From contig JBGAHO010000008.1 of the NCBI GenBank assembly GCA_044226195.1, forward strand, positions 38,972-102,971: a stretch of 64,000 nt of DNA, in the 5' to 3' direction. Shown here piece by piece: positions 8,649 to 16,254 of the stretch (its first letter is position 1; the number at the start of each line of letters is the position of its first letter). The stretch comes from RPQJ01 sp044226195 (lineage in GTDB: Bacteria > Pseudomonadota > Gammaproteobacteria > Steroidobacterales > Steroidobacteraceae). The notes under the pieces were generated by a model that made no database searches, was not told the origin of the DNA, and saw only the letters and a list, made by a program, of their open reading frames with translations. The position numbers and the translations under genes are program-made.

Positions 8649-10483
8649 GCCGGCTCCCGCAGGTGCGCGCCCGGATCGTCGCGCCCCGTCATGCGCCGGG
8701 CGCGGGCGAGCGCGCCGTCGAGGTCGAACGCCGGCTCGACGCCGTGCGCGATCAGGCGACGCTCGTAGGCCGGGCGGAACTTGAGCAACGTCTGCGCCAG
8801 CGGATTGCCGGCCGACTCGCCGAGTCCGCAGTGACTCGCCGCCTGCAGCAGGCGCTGCAGTTCGCCGAGCGTCTGCAGGTCGTGCTCGGAGCCCTTGCCG
8901 TCGTGGATCTTGTCCATCACCCGGCGCATCAGCGAGGTGCCGACGCGGCAGGGCGTGCAGAAGCCGCAGCTCTCGTCGGCGAAGAAATGCGCGAAGTGCC
9001 GCGCCACCTCGAACAGGTCGCGGCTCGCGTCGAACACCATGAACGCCCCGCCCGACTCGATGTCCTCGAAGGCGATGCGGCGGTCGAACTCGTCCTGCTC
9101 GACGCAGGTGCCCGACGGCCCGCCGCACTGCACGGCGATCGTGTCGCGCGCACCGCAGTCGGCCAGCACTGCGCGGATGCTGACGCCGAGCGGGTACTCG
9201 TAGACGCCCGGGCGCTCGCAGTCCCCGGAGACCGAGATCAGCTTGGTGCCGGACGAGCGCGCGGTGCCGCGACGCCGGAACCACTCCGCACCGTGCAGCG
9301 CGATCTGCGCGGCCGCGCAATAGGTCTCGACGTTGTTCACGATCGTCGGGCGACCGAGATAGCCGCGCTCCGCGAGGCGCGGCGGCCGGTTGCGCGGGAT
9401 GCCGCGCTTGCCTTCGAGCGACTCGATGAGCGCCGACGCCTCGCCGCACACGTAGGAACCCGCGCCGCAATGGATGGCGACGTCGAAGTCGTAGCCCGGC
9501 CGGCCGAGGATCGCGCGCCCCAGCAATCCCTCCTGGCGGCGGCGAGCCAGGACGCCGCGCAGCGAGTCGAGCAGGTAGCGGTATTCGCCGCGCAGGTAGA
9601 TGAATCCCTGCGTCGCGCCGATGCCGAGCGCGGCCACGGTCATGCCTTCGACGACGAGCTCGGCACGTCGCGTCAGCAGGACGCGATCCTTGAACGTGCC
9701 GGGCTCGCCCTCGTCCGCATTGCAGACCACGACGCGCGGCTCGATCTTCTGGCGCCGGCAACTCTCCCACTTGAGCCCGGTCGTGTAGCCGGCGCCGCCG
9801 CGGCCGAGCAGGTTGGCGGCCTTGATCTCGTCGAGCACGGCCTGCGGGCCGCTCGTTGCGGCGTCGGCACGCGCGATGGCGGCGCGGATCGCGTCCCCCG
9901 GTTGCGACGCGTCGTCGAGGATGGCATCGCGACGCTGGATGCGATCGTCGATCGCGAACCACTCGGCGGGCCATTCATCGACCGCACGGCGCTCGAGGAT
10001 GAAGTTGCACATCTGCTCGATGCGCGTCGCATCGAGGTTCGTCACCGGCCGGCCGTTCACGAGCAGCGACGGTCCCTGGTCGCCGAGGCCGAGCGCCGCC
10101 GTCTTCGCGACGCTGACGAGCCCGTCCTCCGAGAGCTTGCCCGGCTCGATCCACAACGTGCGGCACATCTGCTCCTGCAGCAGGTGGGAACCGCGCATGC
10201 GGTCGACGACCTCGTCGGAGAACACGATGCGGTAGAGGCCCCAGGGCCGGCCCGAGAGGAAATCGTAGAAGCCGATCACGCCGCGCACGCGCGCGATCGA
10301 CGTGCGCAGGCGCGCGGCGACCCGTTCCACCGCTGCCGGCGGCACGTGGTTGTAGCGTTCCTGGATCTCGCGCAGCACCTGCAGCAGGTGCGTCGGTTCG
10401 CCGCCCCACGCGTCGATGGCGGCGTCCACGCAGGCGTCGAGTCCGGACAGGTCGAGGGGAAGTTCGGTCAAGGGACGAGCCAA
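8645..10483 (-). CDS. hoxF: Diaphorase flavoprotein subunit HoxF with fused NuoE-like domain
   Basis: The 612-residue FMN/NAD(H)-binding subunit. Residues about 1-150 are a NuoE-like domain; from about 190 on it is NuoF-like, with the NAD loop LGRGGAGYTTGLKW, the FMN loop NADEGEPGTFKDR and the C-terminal [4Fe-4S] motif ESCGFCTPC with a later Cys in SHCGLG. The NuoE-like part has lost most [2Fe-2S] ligands: ALGLGDQGP stands where NuoE has a Cys-rich loop. The reading frame begins at TTG 10483; no in-frame ATG is close. It is the first gene of hoxFUYHW, in the order known from Ralstonia eutropha. Confidence 0.95.
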   Translation of the reverse strand: MARPLTELPLDLSGLDACVDAAIDAWGGEPTHLLQVLREIQERYNHVPPAAVERVAARLRTSIARVRGVIGFYDFLSGRPWGLYRIVFSDEVVDRMRGSHLLQEQMCRTLWIEPGKLSEDGLVSVAKTAALGLGDQGPSLLVNGRPVTNLDATRIEQMCNFILERRAVDEWPAEWFAIDDRIQRRDAILDDASQPGDAIRAAIARADAATSGPQAVLDEIKAANLLGRGGAGYTTGLKWESCRRQKIEPRVVVCNADEGEPGTFKDRVLLTRRAELVVEGMTVAALGIGATQGFIYLRGEYRYLLDSLRGVLARRRQEGLLGRAILGRPGYDFDVAIHCGAGSYVCGEASALIESLEGKRGIPRNRPPRLAERGYLGRPTIVNNVETYCAAAQIALHGAEWFRRRGTARSSGTKLISVSGDCERPGVYEYPLGVSIRAVLADCGARDTIAVQCGGPSGTCVEQDEFDRRIAFEDIESGGAFMVFDASRDLFEVARHFAHFFADESCGFCTPCRVGTSLMRRVMDKIHDGKGSEHDLQTLGELQRLLQAASHCGLGESAGNPLAQTLLKFRPAYERRLIAHGVEPAFDLDGALARARRMTGRDDPGAHLREPA

Positions 10484-10552
10484 TCCATGTGCGGAGGACA
10501 GGCTGCGCCGGCGGGCCGGGCGTCACAATCGCGGAAAACCGCCGCGTGCTCG

Positions 10553-11170
10553 CTACAAATGCGCGGCGGACTGCGCGTGGCCGAGCAATCCGCGCACGCG
10601 TGCGCGAATTTCGGGCAGCACGTCACGCTCGAACCACGGATTCACGCGCAGCCAGCGCGTGTTGCGCGGCGAGGGATGCGGCGTCGGCACGAATTCGGGC
10701 AGGTAATGCCGCCACGCGTGCACCGTTTCGGTGAGCGTGCCGCGTCGGCGTTCACCGAGATAGTGCGCCTGCGCGTACTGCCCGATGAGCAGCGTCAGGC
10801 GAACGTCCGGCAACAGTGCGCGCAGGCGCGGATGCCACAGCGGCGCGCACTCCGGGCGCGGCGGCAGGTCGCCGGAGCGACCGCGGCCCGGATAGCAGAA
10901 GCCGGTGGGCACGATGGCGATGCGCGACTCGTCGTAGAACGTATCGCGATCCACGCCCAGCCAGTCGCGCAGCCGGTCCCCGCTCGGGTCGTTCCACGGG
11001 ATGCCGGTCGCGTGGACGCGCGTGCCGGGTGCCTGGCCGACGATCAGCAGTCGGGCCCTTGCGTCGGCGCGCAGCACCGGGCGCGGGCCGAGCGGCAGGT
11101 GTGCCTCGCACACCCGGCAGGCACGCACCTCGGTCAGCAGTCGGGCGAGTTCACGCTGCGGATCGGTCAC
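10553..11170 (-). CDS. Uracil-DNA glycosylase family protein
   Basis: A 205-residue protein of the uracil-DNA glycosylase superfamily (COG1573-like group). Seen: an N-terminal CRVCE pair, the motif GQAPGTRVHATGIPWNDPSG that corresponds to UDG motif 1, and a C-terminal HPSPRN loop. Only two of the four cysteines of classic family 4 enzymes are evident, so an iron-sulfur cluster and uracil excision are not assured. I chose the GTG at 11170 (VTDPQREL); upstream sequence runs into the divergent protease gene. It lies 69 bp upstream of hoxF on the same strand and could share a transcript with hox. Confidence 0.8.
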   Translation of the reverse strand: MTDPQRELARLLTEVRACRVCEAHLPLGPRPVLRADARARLLIVGQAPGTRVHATGIPWNDPSGDRLRDWLGVDRDTFYDESRIAIVPTGFCYPGRGRSGDLPPRPECAPLWHPRLRALLPDVRLTLLIGQYAQAHYLGERRRGTLTETVHAWRHYLPEFVPTPHPSPRNTRWLRVNPWFERDVLPEIRARVRGLLGHAQSAAHL

Positions 11171-11234
11171 GCTGTCTGTCCGGTGAGGCCGATGTCCGTG
11201 ATAATGCGCCCGGCCCCGGCTCCCGAGGAACTCC

Positions 11235-12548
11235 ATGCGTTTCGTCACCGGTCTCGCGCTGATCGCTCTTGCCACCGCCGCCCATGCGGAATCGACGGCG
11301 GAAGACGCCTTTCGCGCCGCGCGCGGCTGGACGGTGCAGATCCGCACCTCGGTGCAGGAGGCGTTCGCCGAGGACGAGCAGGGATCGTTCGAGGGCGCGG
11401 GCATCGTGGTCGACGCCGCGCGTGGCTGGGTCCTCACCAACGCCCACGTCGCGAGCCATTCGTACAGCGAGATCGCACTCGCCTTCGAAGATGGCAAGGC
11501 GATGCCGGCGCGGCGCGTGTACGTCGACCCGTTCCTCGACCTCGCGGTCATCGCCTACGATCCGGCACGCCTCCCGCGCCGGCCCGCCGAGCCCGCGCTC
11601 GAATGCGAGCAGATCCCGGCCGTCGGCCACCCGGTCGGAGCCTTCGGCCATCCGTGGGGCTTCCGCTTCACCGGCACGCGCGGCATCGCCTCGGCGATCA
11701 CCTCGCGCCTCGGCCCGGAGATGCTGCAGACGGACGCGCCGATCAACGAGGGCAATTCCGGCGGCCCGCTGATCAGCCTCGAGACCGGCCGCGTGGTCGG
11801 CATCAATGCCTCGACCATGAAGAAGGGCGAGGCGGAAGGCCTCAGCTTCGCGGTGCCGGCGCCGTTCGCGTGCACGATCATCCGCCTGCTGCGCGCCGGC
11901 GTGGATCCCTCGCCGCCCGCCCGTCTCGTGGACTTCGCGGTCGACGCCGACGAAGAGCAGACACTGCTGGTCGCACGCTCGCGACTGCCGGCGGGCACAC
12001 TGGACCTGCGCGCGGGTGACGAACTCGTGTCGGTCGACGGCGGCCGACTCGCGCTGCAGACGGAGACCGACCTGGTCGACGCGCTGCGCGGCCACCTCGA
12101 GGACGTGCGCCTCGACGTGCGGCGCGACGGCCGCATCGTGCACGTGCAGGGACACTGGCCGGCGTCGCCGCGGCTGACGGAGCGCGAGGGCCTGTGGGTT
12201 TCGGGCGCGCTGTTCGCCGACGCGGAATTGTTCACGGCCGGACTGCTCGCGGGCCAACCGGCGCTGATGGTGCATCACGTCGAGCCGGGATCGGCCGCCG
12301 AGACCGCGGGCGTGCAGCCGGCGGACCTGCTCGCCTCGGCCGGCGGTCGCCCGATCCGCTCGCTCGCCGAACTCGAGGCCGCGGCGCGGCAGGCGCTGGC
12401 CGCGCACCAGCCGCTCGAGCTGATGTTCCTGCGCCTCACCAGCGAGGACCAGAGCGCGCTCTTCGCGTACCAGCACCGCTTCCTCGACCCGACCGAGATC
12501 AAGCAGGTCGGACCGCGCGCCCTGAAGGTCTCCGCCTCGGCTCAGTGA
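11235..12548 (+). CDS. Secreted trypsin-like serine protease with PDZ domain (DegP/HtrA-like)
   Basis: A 437-residue periplasmic protease. A signal peptide ends at AHA-ES (about residue 18). The triad is clear: His71 (TNAHVA), Asp102 (FLDLAVI) and Ser175 (NEGNSGGPLI). One PDZ-like segment follows around residues 240-300 (RAGDELVSVDGGRLA), and a second from about 345 (VEPGSAAETAGVQPADLLASAGG). This is the HtrA architecture, but with a shorter protease domain than DegP. It is divergent from the UDG-like gene across 64 bp. Its stop overlaps the convergent GIY-YIG-like gene by 7 bp. Confidence 0.92.
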   Translation: MRFVTGLALIALATAAHAESTAEDAFRAARGWTVQIRTSVQEAFAEDEQGSFEGAGIVVDAARGWVLTNAHVASHSYSEIALAFEDGKAMPARRVYVDPFLDLAVIAYDPARLPRRPAEPALECEQIPAVGHPVGAFGHPWGFRFTGTRGIASAITSRLGPEMLQTDAPINEGNSGGPLISLETGRVVGINASTMKKGEAEGLSFAVPAPFACTIIRLLRAGVDPSPPARLVDFAVDADEEQTLLVARSRLPAGTLDLRAGDELVSVDGGRLALQTETDLVDALRGHLEDVRLDVRRDGRIVHVQGHWPASPRLTEREGLWVSGALFADAELFTAGLLAGQPALMVHHVEPGSAAETAGVQPADLLASAGGRPIRSLAELEAAARQALAAHQPLELMFLRLTSEDQSALFAYQHRFLDPTEIKQVGPRALKVSASAQ

Positions 12549-13147
12549 CCGCCCTGCACGAACACGCCGGCGGCACGCAGCGCCTCGGCAAGTTCCTCCT
12601 CGATGCGCTCGGCGGCGGCGCGCGGCAGATGCTGCAGGTGCATGACGGGCCCGGTCAGGACCTCGAGGCCGCGCTTCAGCACGCTGCCCGCCGCGCGGAT
12701 CCCGGCCTTGTGCTGGTCGAAGCGCTCGGCCGCGGTGTACCGGCTCATGCCGACATACACGCCGTAGGGTTCCGCTCGACTGTCGCGGTAGTCGAGCAGC
12801 ACGAGGTACAGGTTGCTGCGTCCGCGGCCCTCGGGCTGGAACCGGGCGGCGACGTCGTAGGCCGTGGCGAGCCAGTCGACGTAGCGCATCGGCAGCCAGT
12901 CGGGCACGGTCGTGGCAGCCCGGTCCCATAACCCCGCGAGCGCCCGCTCGACGTTCATACCGATCTCGCCCCGCATCCACAGCTCATGCACGCAATGCGC
13001 CCCGTCCAGTCCGTCCGCCTGCTGCAGCGCACGCTCGAAGCGCGCCTGCAGCTCGGCGCGGCTCAGTGCCCGCAGGGGACGGCTGCCCGGGCGGGCGGCC
13101 TTCGGTCGCCGAACGGCGACAGTTGTGGGTGAGCGGCGGACCGGCAC
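12542..13147 (-). CDS. GIY-YIG-like domain protein of unknown function
   Basis: About 201 residues. The C-terminal half contains NLYLVLLDYRD followed by YGVYVGMSRYTAAERFDQHKAG, which resembles the GIY-YIG nuclease core (paired tyrosines, an Arg and a downstream QH). The preceding about 100 residues (helical, with MRGEIGMNVERALAG) are unrecognised. The start is uncertain: GTG 13147 is the best-placed option before the divergent gene at 13187, and a start further inside is possible. No experimental role can be inferred; a nuclease is one possibility. Confidence 0.6.
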   Translation of the reverse strand: MPVRRSPTTVAVRRPKAARPGSRPLRALSRAELQARFERALQQADGLDGAHCVHELWMRGEIGMNVERALAGLWDRAATTVPDWLPMRYVDWLATAYDVAARFQPEGRGRSNLYLVLLDYRDSRAEPYGVYVGMSRYTAAERFDQHKAGIRAAGSVLKRGLEVLTGPVMHLQHLPRAAAERIEEELAEALRAAGVFVQGGH

Positions 13148-13186
13148 ACGGGGCAGGATACACAAGGCCGGACGGGAGACCCGCCG

Positions 13187-13528
13187 ATGTACGAGAGACA
13201 CGTCGAACCGCTGCTGCCCTGGCGCCAGTTCTGGCAGCGCGTGCTCCGCCACGGCCTGCTCGGCTTCGTGATCATCGCCGGCTCGCTGCTGATGGGCACG
13301 CTCGGGTACCGCTCGACCGAGGGCATGCCCTGGGTCGACGCGCTGCTGAACGCCAGCATGATCCTCACCGGCATGGGCCCCGTCGCGCCGCTCACCACGA
13401 CCGCCGCCAAACTGTTCGCGTCGCTGTACGCGCTCTACAGCGGGCTCGTGTTCGTCGCGGTGACCGGCATCCTCGTCGCGCCGTTCGCGCACCGCATCCT
13501 GCACCAGCTGCACCTCACCTCGAAGTAA
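13187..13528 (+). CDS. Two-TM potassium-channel-like membrane protein with altered filter
   Basis: A 113-residue membrane protein. TM1 spans about residues 22-40 and TM2 about 77-100. Between them, VDALLNASMILTGMGPVAPLTTTAAKLFASLYALYSG follows the layout of a K+-channel pore helix, filter and inner helix, but the canonical TVGYGD filter is replaced by LTGMGPV. The A-K-L-F-A-xx-Y-A-L run at the start of TM2 is channel-like. I infer a degenerate ion-channel fold; selectivity for K+ cannot be claimed. An RBS (GGGAG) lies 9 bp upstream. It is 5 bp ahead of the dehydrogenase gene. Confidence 0.75.
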   Translation: MYERHVEPLLPWRQFWQRVLRHGLLGFVIIAGSLLMGTLGYRSTEGMPWVDALLNASMILTGMGPVAPLTTTAAKLFASLYALYSGLVFVAVTGILVAPFAHRILHQLHLTSK

Positions 13529-13533
13529 CCTGC

Positions 13534-14493
13534 ATGTCCTCCGTCTTCCTCGATTTCGCCACCGTCACCGCGCACGGCGACCTCGATCCCGGCGCGCTGC
13601 AACGCGCGCTGCCGGGTCTCGTGCTGCGCGAGCACACCGCGCAGGACGACGTCGCCGCCTGCATCGCCGGCTGCCGCGTCGTGCTGGTCAACAAGCTGCG
13701 CATCACGCGCGAGATCATGACGGCGACGCCGACGCTGCAGCTGGTCGCGCTGGCCGCGACCGGCACCAACAACGTCGACCTCGAGGCGGCGCGCGAGCGT
13801 GGCATCGCGGTGTGCAACCTGCGGGACTACTGCACGGCCTCGGTCGTGCAGCACGCGCTCGGCCTGCTGCTGCTGCTCACCCAGAAGCTGCGCGAGTACG
13901 ACCGGCTGGTGCGCTCGGGCGCGTGGCAGCAGGGCGAGCAGTTCTGCCTGCTCGACTACCCGATCCGCGAACTGACCGGCCGCAAGCTCGGCATCGTCGG
14001 CTACGGCGCGTTGGGCAAGGGCGTGGCCCGCGCGGCCCAGGCGGCGCTGGGCATGGACGTACTGGTCGCGAACCGGCCGGGCGGCGAACGCATCGCGGGC
14101 CGGCTCGATCTCGACGACCTGCTGCCGCAGGTGGACGTGCTGAGCCTGCACTGCCCGATCACGCCGGCGACCACGGGCATGATCGACGCGCGGCGCCTCG
14201 CGCGCATGAAGCCGGACGCCGTGCTCATCAACACGGCGCGCGGCGCGCTGGTGGATGCGGCAGCACTGGCGGACGCGCTGCGGGCCGGACGCCTCGGTGG
14301 CGCCGCGATCGACGTGCTGGCGCAGGAGCCGCCCGTCGACGGCAACCCGCTGCTCGCCGGCGACCTGCCGAACCTGATCGTCACGCCGCACGTCGCGTGG
14401 GCGGCGCGCGAGGCGCGGCAGCGTTGCCTCGACGAGATGGCCGCCAACGTCGCGGACTTCCTGCGCGGCGGCCGGCGCGGGCGCGTGGTCTGA
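13534..14493 (+). CDS. D-2-hydroxyacid dehydrogenase (glycerate dehydrogenase-like)
   Basis: A 319-residue NAD(P)-dependent oxidoreductase of the 2-hydroxyacid dehydrogenase family, closest in feel to HprA-type glycerate/hydroxypyruvate reductases. The Rossmann glycine loop is GYGALG at 156-161. The catalytic trio is Arg236 (NTARGALVD), Glu265 (AQEPP) and His286 (VTPHVAWA). Residues 1-100 and the last about 30 form the substrate-binding lobe. It starts 5 bp after the channel-like gene. The exact substrate (hydroxypyruvate, glyoxylate or another 2-keto acid) cannot be told from sequence. Confidence 0.9.
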   Translation: MSSVFLDFATVTAHGDLDPGALQRALPGLVLREHTAQDDVAACIAGCRVVLVNKLRITREIMTATPTLQLVALAATGTNNVDLEAARERGIAVCNLRDYCTASVVQHALGLLLLLTQKLREYDRLVRSGAWQQGEQFCLLDYPIRELTGRKLGIVGYGALGKGVARAAQAALGMDVLVANRPGGERIAGRLDLDDLLPQVDVLSLHCPITPATTGMIDARRLARMKPDAVLINTARGALVDAAALADALRAGRLGGAAIDVLAQEPPVDGNPLLAGDLPNLIVTPHVAWAAREARQRCLDEMAANVADFLRGGRRGRVV

Positions 14494-14512
14494 CAGCACG
14501 GAGGATGGGGCG

Positions 14513-15346
14513 ATGCAAAGAACCTGGCTGACGATCGCAGTGCTGTGCGCCGCGATGACGGGCTGCGCACGCAAGGATGAATCGGGCGGGCACCTCGCCA
14601 TGGCGCTCCAGGCGCCCATGGAGGCCGAGGTCGCGGCCACGGAAGCGACCGATGCGGCAGGCAAGGCATCCGCGGCGAACCCGACGCTGCTGCTCGCGTA
14701 CGAGCGCACCCTCAGCCTCGACGTGCCCGACGAACGCATCGCGGACGCGTACCACGCGCTCGAGTCCGCCTGCCGCTCCGCCGTCGCGACGCAATGCGTC
14801 GTCCTCGACGCGCAATTGCAGGCCGACCCCGAGCACGAGGCGCACCTGAGGCTGCGCGCAACTCCCGAGGGCATCCGCGCGCTGACCGAGCAGGCCGGTT
14901 CGCTCGGCCACGTCGTGCAGCAGGGCGCAACGGCCGAGGATCTCACCGGCCCGATCACCGACCAGGCCAAGCAGCTCGAGATGCTGACCGACTACCGGAC
15001 GCGGCTCGAGGGGTTGCGCGGCCAGGCCGGGCACGACATCGACGCCCTCATCCGCGTGAACAAGGAACTTGCCGACGTCCAGCAGCAGATCGAGAGCCTG
15101 AGCGGCGAGAAGGCGCAGCTGCTGCGGCGCGTGCACACCGAGACACTGACGATTGCGATCGAGTCCGGACAGCAACGGTCGTTCTGGCGGCCCGTCCACC
15201 GGGCGCTGCGCGACTTCGGGGAGAACCTGGCCGAGGCACTCGGCGGGATCATCACCGCCGTGGCGGTGCTGCTGCCCTGGCTGGTCGCGCTCGCAGTGCT
15301 CTTCTGGGGCTGGCGCACGTGGCGGGCGCGCCGCCGGGGTCGCTGA
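14513..15346 (+). CDS. DUF4349 domain lipoprotein
   Basis: A 277-residue predicted lipoprotein: lipobox AMTGC puts the lipidated cysteine at residue 18. The DUF4349 domain follows (LLAYERTLSLDVP..., about 60-215) and includes a coiled-coil stretch rich in Glu/Gln (VNKELADVQQQIESLSGEKAQLL). One TM helix lies near the C-terminus (about 240-265), followed by an Arg-rich tail. Lipid anchor and TM together would tether it across the periplasmic face of the inner membrane. Function unknown. It starts 19 bp after the dehydrogenase. Confidence 0.82.
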   Translation: MQRTWLTIAVLCAAMTGCARKDESGGHLAMALQAPMEAEVAATEATDAAGKASAANPTLLLAYERTLSLDVPDERIADAYHALESACRSAVATQCVVLDAQLQADPEHEAHLRLRATPEGIRALTEQAGSLGHVVQQGATAEDLTGPITDQAKQLEMLTDYRTRLEGLRGQAGHDIDALIRVNKELADVQQQIESLSGEKAQLLRRVHTETLTIAIESGQQRSFWRPVHRALRDFGENLAEALGGIITAVAVLLPWLVALAVLFWGWRTWRARRRGR

Positions 15347-15421
15347 GCCCGCGATCGCCGGCGCGCGGCGTTGCCCGGCCGCAACGCGTTGCAGGGTGAT
15401 CGAGCTTCACGGTTCAGGCAC

Positions 15422-15448
15422 TCAACCCTTCGGTCGCCGCGCCGATTT
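15422..15448 (+). promoter_or_regulatory. Weak sigma-28-like promoter match before the EF-hand gene
   Basis: TCAACCCT, an 11-bp spacer and GCCGATTT resemble the flagellar sigma factor consensus (TAAAGTTT-N11-GCCGATAA), best in the first six bases of the -10 half. It lies 58 bp upstream of the EF-hand start codon. One match in a short GC-rich gap can arise by chance. I saw nothing else in 15347-15506. Confidence 0.25.
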
Positions 15449-15506
15449 CCTGCGATGGGTCACTTCGATCCGAGTATTCGGACCGGCCCGTCGACAGGAG
15501 TTCGTC

Positions 15507-15727
15507 ATGAGCAGCATCAGCGTCGGCGCCAACACCTATGCGCCCGCCCCACGGTCGCGAGCACGCAGGCGATCTTTTCGCAGCTCGACCAGGACAGCGA
15601 CGGCAGGGGGACGGAGTCCGAGTTCAACCTCACCGTGACCACGCTGGTCAATCAACTCGCCGACGAGGGCCACCGGCTGGCGGTGCAGGGCGGCGCGAAC
15701 ACGACGGCGGTCGCGCTGACGGCCTGA
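15507..15727 (+). pseudogene. EF-hand protein gene with a -1 frameshift
   Basis: ATG 15507 opens MSSISVGANTYAPAP, then the frame derails at the C-run near 15547-15550. Restoring one C there gives TVASTQAIFSQLDQDSDGRGTESEFNL and reads to the stop at 15727. The restored product of about 73 residues has one EF-hand loop (DQDSDGRGTESE), although the loop position usually held by a hydrophobic residue is Gly-Thr. The break falls in a CCCC homopolymer, so it is either an inactivating deletion or an assembly error. An RBS (AGGAG) precedes the ATG. Confidence 0.7.
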
Positions 15728-15734
15728 GGGCAGC

Positions 15735-16172
15735 TCAGCGCTCGTCGGCGCCCAGGTTCATGACCTGGGCCGCCCACTGCAGCACCGGCCGCACCCGCGG
15801 GGAGACGAGGCGCATCGCCTCGTCGTACCCGACCCAGCGGAATTCGCTGTGCTCGGGCCGGCCGATCTCCGGGTTGACCGGCAGGTCGACCGTCGACTGG
15901 CGCGTCTGCGCGAGAAAATAGCGGGCCGTCTTGCCGCGGCTGTACGGGCCCGTCTGGGTGCTGAGCTCACCCCAGGTGAACTCGAGGTCGCGGATGGTGG
16001 ATTCCTCGCGCACTTCGCGCACCGCCGCCGCGAGCGGTTCCTCGCCGGGCTCGACCATGCCCTTGGGGAAATCCCAGTGGTTGAAGGCGCGCAGCAGCAG
16101 GAAGCGCCAGCCGTCCTGCGTCGGCCGCACGACCACGACGCCGGCCGAAAGCCTCGCTGCGCGGATGCTCAT
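15735..16172 (-). CDS. Nudix hydrolase (diadenosine tetraphosphatase-like)
   Basis: A 145-residue Nudix enzyme. The 23-residue Nudix box runs from G38 to I60 (GMVEPGEEP...REVREESTI) with the REVREE metal-binding core. The FLLLRAFNHWDFPKG run before it is typical of Ap4A hydrolase-like members, which cleave dinucleoside polyphosphates. The ATG at 16172 is preferred to an upstream in-frame start at 16214, which would overlap the oxyR promoter. It is divergent from oxyR. Confidence 0.88.
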   Translation of the reverse strand: MSIRAARLSAGVVVVRPTQDGWRFLLLRAFNHWDFPKGMVEPGEEPLAAAVREVREESTIRDLEFTWGELSTQTGPYSRGKTARYFLAQTRQSTVDLPVNPEIGRPEHSEFRWVGYDEAMRLVSPRVRPVLQWAAQVMNLGADER

Positions 16173-16230
16173 GCGCCGAGTATAGGCCAGCCGGGCCCGA
16201 TGGGCCGGCTGCATGACTTTGGCGGATGCG

Positions 16231-16245
16231 ATAGGCCGGGGCTAT
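16231..16245. promoter_or_regulatory. OxyR-type site ATAG-N7-CTAT upstream of oxyR
   Basis: ATAG (16231-16234), seven bases, CTAT (16242-16245): a perfect two-tetrad OxyR half-operator, ending 9 bp before the oxyR ATG. OxyR sites contain this unit twice, and no second good copy adjoins it here. It overlaps a possible promoter, TTGGCG (16219-16224) with TATCAT (16243-16248, 18-bp spacing), which would give an almost leaderless oxyR mRNA. Occupancy would block that promoter, as in the negative autoregulation known for OxyR. Confidence 0.6.
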
Positions 16246-16254
16246 CATGTGCGC

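Noticed and set aside
8663..12019. Open frame of about 1100 codons opposite hoxF and the UDG gene
   Set aside because: Low-complexity Arg/Ala/Asp composition with no motif; it is the antisense shadow of high-GC coding DNA and crosses several real genes.
13148..13513. Extension of the GIY-YIG-like gene to 13513
   Set aside because: It would lie wholly opposite the channel-like gene; the extra residues are Arg/Glu/His-rich noise.
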